Virus record (IMG/VR): IMGVR_UViG_3300032297_000372
Location: 27,614 to 91,613 of that record
DNA: 64,000 bases
Origin: a virus
Strand: one strand, 5' to 3'
How positions within the stretch are numbered: position 1 is the first letter of the stretch; each line of letters begins with the position of its first letter. The notes beneath the pieces were generated by a model that was not told the DNA's origin, did no database searches, and saw only the letters and a list, made by a program, of their open reading frames with translations. Position numbers and translations under genes: made by a program. Below, one piece after another: positions 9,375 to 21,300 of this stretch.

Positions 9375-12300
9375 ATGTCTATCAATTATCTATCACCTCT
9401 AGTAGAAAAACAATTACCTGGATTTGTCCGTGAGGAGAATCCAAACTTCGTCACATTTTTGGAGAAATATTATGAGTGGATGGAGACTAGTGGTAAACCA
9501 ATATACGAAAACTATAATTTATTAAACGCTAAAGATATTGATTTAGCTAATGATTATTTTATAAAACAAATTAAAGAAGAATTATTGCCTTCTTTTCCGG
9601 AAGAGATTCTATTAGACGATGTTAAGTTTCTAAAGACAATTAATCAATTCTACAGGTCAAAAGGTACACCAGATTCTATTAAATTTTTGTTTAAAGTTCT
9701 TTATAATGAAAACATAGACATTTATTTCCCTTCTAATGACATTCTAAAATTATCTGATGGTAAATGGGTATTGCCATTAGCATTACGAGTTGAAACTGCC
9801 GATCCTAATATATTCAACTTAGTAAAAACTCAAATACGTGGTACAACTTCAGATGCTACGGCTATAGTTGAGAAAGTAGTAAGCTCTGTAGATAGAGCAT
9901 TGGGTATTCAATACATCGAATTATTTGTTTCCAATATTAATCGTTTATTCGCAACTGGTGAAACATTAACTGCATCTTATTTTGACGGTGAAGATACTAT
10001 CACCGTTAATTCAAAACTCATCGGTTCTTTATCCGAAATCAAAATTGATCCTAAGAATCGTGGATTGTTTTACAAAGATAATGATCCACGTGGACTGTTT
10101 TATTATCCAGAAGATATTGAAATACAATACGGCGGTGATCCGGTAACTTTTGTTGGTGGTTTAAATGAAGAAGAAGGATCGAAAGCTCAACCTGCTGAGG
10201 CGGTTGTTGGTGAAGTTCTAAAAGGACAAATTAACGAGATCATCACCGTAGATGGTGGTTTTGGTTTCCGTAGATCGATATACCCCAATACATCTATCAT
10301 TGATTTTAAAGGTGGATTTGCTTCTGGTAGATTGGGTCAAGAATCTAAAGCAGAAATTATTTTGGTTGATGAGAAGAATTATCGTACACTCAATGTTAGT
10401 AATATTGAGATACAATCATTTTTTTCCAATACAATCAACTCGATTGATAATGTTGCTAATAACAAAACTATCAATGAGATCACTACAAAACAATCTTTAA
10501 ACTTATATTCAATCGCATTCTTATCTGCGGTTTCTTCTGGTGGTGGATATAGCTCTAGACCAGATATTGAAACATATAGTTTATATAATGAATCCATAGA
10601 TGATGAATTAGTTATATCTTCTGCATTTGTTACTCGCAAAACTAACATCATACGTGACAGCACACAAGATTTAACTCAATCGTTAGAAAAAGGCGATTTA
10701 ATTCGTTTGTTTGTTAAGAATAGATTTGAACAAGTAGAGACTGTACAAGAAGTAACATCGAATACCTTGACGATTGGTAGTTCATTTGAAACCAACATCA
10801 ACAATCTTCAAGTTTATAAAGTACATAGAAGAAACTTAACTCAATTAGGTTCTTTAGGTAGAATTCGAGTTGTCAATGGTGGTAGTAACTATAACGTTGG
10901 TGACTATTTAATATTCACTTCAAATGGCCGAGGTTATGGCGCAAATGCACAAGTAACTCAAGTCTTTGCTGGTAATAACGGTATTAAAGCTGCCGAATTC
11001 AATGAATCTTCTGCCTATGTTAGAGGTGGTGAAGGTTATACACTTGCAGATTTACCAACAATAACTATCAATAGTGTAACAGGATCAAATGCTCAGTTGG
11101 TTATTCCTGAGATATTAGGTGATGGTGAGAAAGTAGAATTATCTACAAGTAGAATTGGTGCAGTCTCGAAGATCAAGGTTATTAGTTATGGTTACGATTA
11201 CACTTCAGCACCTATAGTATCTTTAAGAAATGCAGATTTATATCTCAGTAATGTAACTGAAGGACTTTTATTTACATCTAATTCAAGAGTATATCAAGGT
11301 ACATCAAATACGAATACAACATTCGAAGCTTATTTTGATAAGTATGTTACAGGTAATTCACATGTACGTATTTTCAATTACATTGGTACTTTTGATGATA
11401 CAAAACAATTAAAGTCATTTGATAATACGATTAGTGCAGACATTTATGATTATGTTTTCTTCGGAAACGGTAAAGCGAAGGCCACTGCTAAATTTGAAAA
11501 CGGTTTGATTCGTTATCCAGGTATTTACTTGAATGAAGACGGTCAACCAAGTTCAGAGAAAAGATTCCAAGATGCCAATAAGTATCATAATTTTTCATAT
11601 GTTATTAACACTGAAAACGACTATAAGAAATTCTCAAAAACATTATCGGATGTTTTACATCCAGCAGGAACAAAATCTTTTGTAACTCGTATAAAGAAAT
11701 TCGATAATGATGTTGCTAGCTTAATAATCACAAGTAATAATTATATAACTACTCCCTTGTCTAATACATTTAACGTTTTTGTCGGAACAGGCATTGCTGT
11801 GGTCACAGGCAGTTCAGCCAATGTCAACTTAGCATCTTCAATTTCTGTTGGCGACACTATTGTTTTCCGTAATCTTTTAAAGACTTTAAACGGTACAGTA
11901 TCATATGTTTCTGGTTCAAATACCATAACAGGTAATGGTACAAACTTTATCAATGACATTTATGATGGTCAAGTAATTAGATTAGTTTCTGGAAATAGTG
12001 AAGTTGTGGCTTATGTCACCAATGCTAATTCAATAATAACACAGAATACTTTAACGTCAACTGTATCAAACGGAACTATTTCTCTATACTATGATGAAGT
12101 TGATACTGTAACTTTTGTAAACTCGAATACTATTTTCGTATCTACAATATTCCCATCTAGTGGTTCTTTTGTTTCTGCTAATCTGAAGATAGACCTTGGT
12201 GCAGCATCATCGTTACGTGATATAAGAATTAGTACTGATATTCCTTCTATAAATCTTTATGCTGGTGAAGCAAATAACTTCACACCTGTTACTGCATCTG

Positions 12301-15300
12301 GTGGTATTGGTGGTATTGCCGGATATTTAATAAGTCCTATATTGCCTGATGGATTAGTATTGATTTCTTCTAATGGTAATATTCGTGGAACACCTACAGT
12401 AATCAGAACTCCAACAACATATACTATTACTGCTTATGATAGAAGAAGTCGTGGCGCAAATGCAACATTTACTTTAGGGGTTACACCACAACCATTAGTA
12501 GCTTTACGGTCAATTGCATCTCGAACAATAAGTGCTAATACATTAGCCACAACATTTAGACCAGTAATACCATCTGGCGGTTATGGTAGTGTCAGATATA
12601 CCGTTACTCCATCATTACCATCTGGAGTAACTTTTGATACGTTTACAGGTAATCTTGGCGGTATACCTTCAGTATTAAGAGCTGCTAATACATACACTAT
12701 AAGTTTAGTTGATGATGTAGGTCAAACTTCAAGTAATACATTCTCACTAACTGTAAACGCATTACCAGTAATAACATCAACAATAATATCATCTAGAACA
12801 TTAACTGCAAATATTAGCAACGCATTTACACCTATAACTGCCACCGGTGGTTATGGTGGATTAACTTATAACATTGCGCCAAGTTTACCAACAGGATTGA
12901 CATTTGATACTGCTAATGGATACATCTTTGGAAATACTGAGACAACTCTAATTGCCAATACATTTACTATAACTGCAAATGACGGAACTGGTCAATCAAC
13001 AAGTAATACATTTAATTTAACTGTAAGTTTACCAACACCAATAACAGCAAGTCTGATTATTGATACTAGAACATTAACAGCTAACATTGCTAATTCGTTC
13101 ACACCTGTAACTGCAACTGGTGGATATGGAAACTTGACCTATAGTATTTCGCCAAGTTTACCAACAGGATTAACATTTAATACCTCGAACGGTTATATTA
13201 CTGGTGTTACTTCAGTATTGTCATCTAACACATCATACACTATAAGTTTGGTTGATGAATACATACCAGTTCAAACAGCTTCTAACACATTCTTCATGAA
13301 TGTAGCTCCACCTGCGTTAACAAGTACTATGGCATTAGTAACTCGAAACTTGATAACAAATAGTGCGAACAGTTTTGAAACATTAACAGCTTCTGGTGGT
13401 TATGGTCAAATAACTTATAGTATTAATCCTGCTCTGCCGTCAGGACTTTCACTGAATACATCTAACGGTTTCATATCAGGAACTCCATCGGCGAATACAA
13501 ATTTAACAACTTACACCGTAACTGCTAATGATGGAGTTGGTCAAACAACAAGTAATACATTCACAATGAAAGTATATACTCAGTTATTGACTAGATCATT
13601 GATCGCATCTAGAATTTTAAATACTAATGTTGCTAATAGTTTCTTACCAGTTATTGCCGTAGGTCCATCTACATCAGGCGGTAGCGCAAATGCCTATTAT
13701 TTTGATGGTGCCAATAGTGGTTTTGTAATAAGAGACTGGTATAATGCTTATCAAATATTTGAAACTGATAACAGTCGTGTTGATGATTTTACAGTTGAAT
13801 TCTGGATTAAAGCAAATGCTGCAAGTCAAACCGCCAACGCTACTATAATACAAACTGATTTTAATTATAAAACTCAACTAGAAATTGCAGTTGGTTCTGA
13901 TATTACTGGTGGTGCAGGTAGAATATCATTCTCACCTCTAGCCATAGTAGAAACTGCTAATAGTGGTTACTATGGTGAACCTACTGGTTTGAAGATAAGT
14001 ACACCTGGTAATTACTTAGATGATATATGGCATCATGTTGCTTGTGTGAGATATAACGATACAGGTTACATATATGTTGACGGTGTGTTAGTTGCTAATA
14101 GTGCTGCTGGTGCTTGGGATGCGGCCGCACTATATCCTGACGATTATTATTTTGTAGGTTCTGATTTTTATATTGGCCGAGCAGGTCGTTCTGGAGTCTA
14201 TCCAGAATTTGAATTACAGGCCGATAATACTTTTGCTGGTTATTTAAGTAATTTTAGAATTTCAAATACAGCAGTATATACAACTACATTTACTCCTTCA
14301 ACAACTCAATTAACCAGAACAGTAAATACTGCAATATTATTGAATCAAACAACAATTGTCAATAACGGCAGCGCCAGCTTTGGTAGCATTGCTGCTAAAA
14401 CCGTATTACCAACAGTTACTACAGATACGACTGTATTCAGCGCACCTAGCGTTAATTTAACTACAGGTGTAACTTATAGCATTGCACCAAGTTTACCAAC
14501 AGGTTTGACATTTGATACTGCTAATGGATTCATTACGGGTAATTCAGCTCAAACTGTAATTGCTAATACTTACACAGTTTCAGTTAGTGATGAAAGCGGA
14601 CAGGTAAATAGCAATACATTTATAATGAGTGTTGTACCTACTTTAGTTCTGAATACAGGTATACCATTTAAGTCATTGGCAGCAAATAGTGCAGATGCAT
14701 TTACACCAGCAAATGTTTCTGGTGGTGCAACACCATACACATATAGCATTACACCAAGTGTACCTACAGGTTTATCGTTCAACACATCTAATGGTTATAT
14801 TAATGGAGCTGCTTCGGTATTATCAGTTAATACCAGTTACACAATAAATGTAACAGATTATCTCTCACAGACAGTTTCAAATACATTCACCATGAATGTT
14901 GCAGCTTCAGCCTTAACAAGTACTATGGCATTATCGTCTAAGAACTTAACAATAGGCATTGCTAATAGTTTCAACACATTAACAGCTTCTGGTGGTTACG
15001 GAACAATAACTTATAACATTGCACCTTCATTACCAGCAGGTTTAACATTCAATATTTCAACTGGTCTAATATCTGGAACAGCATCAGCTAATACAAACTT
15101 AACAACATACACCGTAACTGCTAATGATGGAGTTGGTCAAACAACAAGTAATACCTTCACAATGCAAGTGTATTATCCTTTAGCGACTAGAACATTGGTT
15201 GCAACTAAAACTTTAAATACTAATGTTGCTAATAGTTTCTTGCCGATCATTGCAGTGTCGGGTTCAACATCCGAAACTTCAAACGTATATTATTTCAACG

Positions 15301-18300
15301 GCACATCACAAGGTCTCAGATTACCAACTACAAGTAATTTAGATTTTGGTTCTGGTGATTTTACAGTTGAATTCTGGATGAAGGCTGGAAGCAGTCAAAA
15401 AACTTATGCAATGATTACTGATGCACTTGGTAGTAACGATAAAGTTGGTATTGGTGTTGGTATAAACGATGGTAATACAGCAGGTTACTTACGATTTAGA
15501 GCACAATCTTCGGCCGTTAAGATTTCAAGTACAACATACGTTTTAGATAACCAATGGCATCACATTGCTTGCGTTAAGTCTGGTAACAATGGTTATGTAT
15601 TTGTTGATGGTGTATTAGAGACAAGTACTTCTTCATGGTCTGGTGTAACTAACGCATCATTAAGTGATGGCCAGATTGGTCGTTCACGTTTTAGTTCTGG
15701 TACCTCTAATGATAACCAATATACTGGTTATATTTCTAACTTTAGAATTATTAAAGGAACTGCTTTATATACCAGTTCATTCTCGGTACCGACAACCGTA
15801 CCAAGTGCAATTGCTAATACCCAATTATTACTCACCAGTGCCAATGGAGCAATCGATAGTAGTAATAACGGATTTACATTAACGGCAAAAACAGTATTAC
15901 CAACAGTTTCTACAGACTCAGAAGTATTATCTGGAGCGAGTTTAAATTTAACTACAGGTGTAACTTATAGCATTTCTCCAAGTTTACCAACAGGATTAAC
16001 ATTCGATACTGCTAATGGATTTATCACTGGTAATACGGCACAAACAATAATTGCCAATACTTACACAGTTTCAGTTAGTGATACTTCCGGCCAAACGGCA
16101 AGTAATACATTTATAATGAATGTTGTTCCAACACTAACTGTGACTACAGGTATTTTATTCAATTCACTAATAGCAAATTCTGAATATGCGTTTACACCTG
16201 CAAATGGAGTTTCTGGTATAACTCCATACACTTATAGCATTTCTCCAAGTTTACCAACAGCATTAACATTTGATACGGCTAATGGTTATATTAGTGGAAC
16301 TGCTACCGTATTGTCATCTAATACCAATTACACAATAACAGTAATTGATGATGTTTCACAGATAGCTTCAAATACATTTACTATGAATGTTGTTAGTCCG
16401 GCATTAACAAGTACTATGGCATTATCTTCTAGGAATTTAAGAACAGGTGTTGCTAATAGTTTCGAAACATTAACAGCTTCTGGTGGTTACGGAACAATAA
16501 CATACAGTATCAGTCCAAGTTTACCATCAGGACTTTCACTGAATACATCTAATGGTTTCATATCAGGAACAGCTACATCGAATACAAGTTTAACAACATA
16601 CACCGTAACTGCAACTGACGAAGGAAGTCGAACGACAAGCAATACATTTACAATGCAAGTGTTTGCAGAGTTATCCACTGTAACATTAGTTTCTTCTAAA
16701 CTGTTTACAAATGTTTCTAATAGTTTCGTACCAGTTATTGCAGTATCTAACTATACGATATCAAATACAACAAATTCAACTGCAAATGTTTATAGCTTTG
16801 ATGGCACATCACAAGGTCTCAGGTTACCAACCACAAGTAATTTACAATTTGGTTCTGACGACTTTACTATTGAATTCTGGATGAAGGCTGATAGTATTCA
16901 GGAACCATATGCTACCATTATGGATGCTACCAACGATAACACAGGAACTGGTATTGGTGTTGGTTATAATGGTACTGGTACTCCTAGTAAGTTAAATTTC
17001 TTTGGTCAAGGTTATGTTGCACCCACATTATCTAGTACAACTACTGTTACAAATAACGTATGGTACCATATTGCCTGCGTCAAATCTGGTAGCAATGCAT
17101 ATTTGTTTGTTAACGGTGTACTCGAAGCAAACTCAATCGGTGGATGGTCTGGCGTAAATGCTGCAACAATGAGTGATGGCCAGATTGGTCGTTCACGTTA
17201 CGGTTCTGGTGATTCGAATGATAACACATACACTGGTTTACTATCCAATATTAGAATTATTAAAGGAACTGCTTTATATACCAGTTCATTCTCGGTACCG
17301 ACAACCGTACCAACTACAATTGCTAATACTCAATTACTATTAACTGGCGCTAACGCAGCAATCGATAGTAGTAATAACGGATTTACATTAACGGCAAAAT
17401 ATATATTACCTACAGGCATCACAGATTCATCATTCTTAGTTGTTGCTGGTGAATCACAAAATGCAACCGTGAATTTAACTACAGGTGTAACTTACAGTAT
17501 CAGTCCAAGTTTACCTGAAGGAATAATATTGAATACATCCAATGGTTATATTAGTGGATACGCATCAACAGAAATAATTGCTAATACTTACACCATAACT
17601 GTTAATGACGTTACTGGACAAACAGCAAGTAATACATTTGTGATGAGTGTTATTTTACCAATAAGTACCACGACCATAGTCTCTAAAACATTAACAACTA
17701 ATATCGCTAACTCATTTACACCTGTAACAGCTGAAGGTTATGGCAATGTAACATATAGTATTTCACCAACTTTACCAACAGGATTAACATTTGATACTGC
17801 TAACGGTTTTGTAACAGGATCAACAGAATTTAATACGAACTTAACAACATACACTGTAACTGCAAGTGATGAATTAAGTCAAACCGCAAGTAATACATTT
17901 ATTATGAAAGTTTATCAAACTTTGACAGCTTACACATTGATACCTTTTAGAAGTTTTGCTCCAAATACAGCTAATAGCTTCTTACCGGTTAGTGTATTGT
18001 CGGGAACATCAGAAGGTTCTGCATCAGTAAATGTGTATTACTTTGACGGTGTAAACAAAGCCTTTAAATTACCAGCCACAAGTGATTTAGCATTTGGTTC
18101 TAGTGATTTTACCATTGAATTCTGGATGAAGGGTTCACCTATTCAAGACTACTATGCTATTATTATGGATGCAGGTTATTGGGGTAGTGTACTCAAAATA
18201 CAATTTAATGAATCCACTCAAGACGGTTCTATAATATTTAATCCAGATCAAAACTCAGTAGGTCCTTTAGCATCAACAACACTATTAAACGATGAAACTT

Positions 18301-21300
18301 GGCACCATATTGCTTGTGTTAAATCTGGAAATAATGGTTATTTGTTTGTTGATGGTGTACTAGAAGATAGTGCAACTGGTTGGAGTAGTATAAATTCCAC
18401 AATGAGTGAAGGTATAATTGGTAGATCAAATTATGCAAATGCTACTCTTAGTGATAATGCATATACAGGTTATCTCAAAAATATTAGAATATTAAAAGGT
18501 ACAGCATTATACACAAGTACATTTACACCTCCATCAACAGTAAGCGCAATCGCAAATACAGTTTTATTAGTAAACGGATCAACAATTACTGATAGTAGTA
18601 ATCTAGCTTTATCATTCACTGCAATTACTGTACTGCCTAGTATATCTACAGAAACAATAGGAGCAACATATGAAACGGGCAATTTAACTTACAGTATCGC
18701 ACCAAGTTTACCAACAGGATTAACACTCAATACTGCTAATGGATTTATCACCGGTAATACAGCACAAACAATAATTGCCAATACTTACACAGTTTCAATT
18801 GGTGATGAAATTGGACAATCATCAAGCAACACTTTCGTAATGAGTATTGTAACTCCATTAAGCATGAGTACAAGTGATACTGAATTATCTGTTGGTATTG
18901 GATCTAGTTTTAGTTCTACACCTGCAACAGCAACAGGTGGTGTTGGAACAATAACTTATAGTATAGACGGATTAGGTGGCAATACTTTACCTTACGGATC
19001 TACGATAAATTCATCTAATGGTAGAATTTCGGGATTAGTCGCTGTCGAACCTGGAAGAGCAGCTAATGCATATCCATTATTAAGTACGATTAAAGTAGTT
19101 GCTAATGATAGTTCTAGCCAGCAAGCTTCAAGTGCTAATATACAATTTACTGTTCGTGGTCCATCAGTACCAACATCAATTACAAGTAGAGCTGTTCGAA
19201 GTGTTATAGCAAATACAACATATGCATCAATCAATATTGGTGTAGTGACTGGTGGTTTAGGAGACCTGAAGGGATACATTGTACCTGTATCTCTTGGAGA
19301 ATCAAATGCTGCTCTGCATCCATTAGCGTTCTCAAATGCTGTTCCGGGTATGACATGGACATTTGATCCTGCATCTAACACAGTATTCGTTTCAGGCACA
19401 CCAACAAAAGCAATTGGTTTCCAATATGGTGTAACAAATAATTTCTTAGGTATACTCATCGAGCCATCAACAACTAGAAGTTTTTATATTCAAGGATTCG
19501 ATGGAACTAGAAATAGTGGTAAAGGATTTAATAGTAGTTTCGAGTTCAACGTTCAAGCATCACAATTCTATGCTAATACAACAACATCAGTTGTAGTGTT
19601 TAATACGAAAACCTCGAATACATTTACACCTATAACCGTATCTGGTGGTTATGGAGTAAATGGAAAAATAACATTCGCATTATCTGGAAATACATTGCCT
19701 GCTGGATTATCATTCAGTAATTCTAATGGTGCAATTACAGGTACAGTTTCAAATGTTTATGTTTCGAATACATTTACAATAACTGCTAATGACGATTCCT
19801 TCCAATCAGCATCGAATACATTTACATTACGAGTTGATGCTAGCCCATTAGGAACCATATTATCCGAATCAACAAAAACTCTTGCGTTAAATACTGCAAC
19901 GAATTTCACAGTGGTAACAGCAACAGGTGGTGCTGGAATAATAAGCTTTGCTTTAAGTGGTAATACTTTACCTAGCGGTTTAACATTTGAAACTTCTAAC
20001 GGTGCAATTATAGGTACACCAACAGTTCTATTAACTGGAAATACCTATACAATTACAGCGAGTGATTCTGTAAGTAATACATCTGCACAAACTTTTGTGT
20101 TGATTGTTGAAGAGCCAGTATTTAAATATCAGTTAGCTGATGGTGGTTGGATTGCTGATGCTTCTCCTTTAGCTTCTCCAATTTCTTTAGCTACAGTAAG
20201 TCAAACTGGATCACCAACTACAACCAATTCTCCGACAATCAGTACAGATACACCAGCGACTGCGAATGCTTATAGTTTAAATACAGTGTTTACTAAGTTA
20301 TTCTACTCAGGAACTAATACTGGATACTTCTTAAATACCGCACCAAATCCAGCATACACATTAGGAAATAGTGATTTTACTGTTGAAGCTTGGGTTAAAT
20401 TAACAAACTCCACTTTTGGTCGAGAACAGTTATTGGTAAGAAAAGGTACATTATGGGATTATAGTATGGAAGGTGGTGATCCTGCTACCGCTACCGAATT
20501 TACAACATCAAATTCAACAGCAATAGTGAGACTGTCTGAGTATGGTTCTAGGAACGCACAATTCGATCCGTTCTTTAATGTAGATGCATATGATAATTAT
20601 GATATAGCAACTTATAGTGGAAAATGGACGCATTTTGCTTTAGTATTTAAGGCTAACACATCAGGCACTACTATTTCAGGAACTAATGATGTGGATGCGG
20701 GTACAGTAACAATCTTCCTCAATGGTCGACCATATTATACTGAACTTGTACCTTACGCATATGGTGACAATACCATACAAGTTACGGATCCTAGTTTATA
20801 TAATATTGATTTTGGTGGAAATACAGGATTTAATTTTGCACAAACATTAGGTAAAATTTATAAACTGAAAATAAGTGATAAAGTTGTTTATCCTGTTAAT
20901 GAATATTTCACACCTACGCCTGATTATGGTGTAGATTCTAATACATTATTCTTCCTAGATGTTGCAGATTCAAGTAATAATTACTACACAAATGCTAATA
21001 ATTATACTTCGCAGATTAAACTTGTTGATTTTGTGGCTAATACTATGGTAAATCTCGAAAATAATAATGAAGATTCTTTAGCTAATACTATTACTTTAAG
21101 TGCAGATATACCTTCTGGAGGAAATATCAGTAGTAATAGTTCTCAGACTACAGCTAATGGAAGTGGGTTTGGTTGGTTTATCCAAAACTATTATTATAGT
21201 TATCTTAATAAAGCTGTTTATAATGTGTATAGTCAGAATTGGACAGTAGAATCATGGTTTAAGTGGTCAACATCAAATTTTGCCAATACACAACAACAGG

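Noticed and set aside
18992-19459. 155-aa minus-strand open frame inside the 4146-aa gene
   Set aside because: It is a shadow of a biased repeat-rich gene, has no ribosome site and no recognisable product, and the plus-strand frame is clearly coding.
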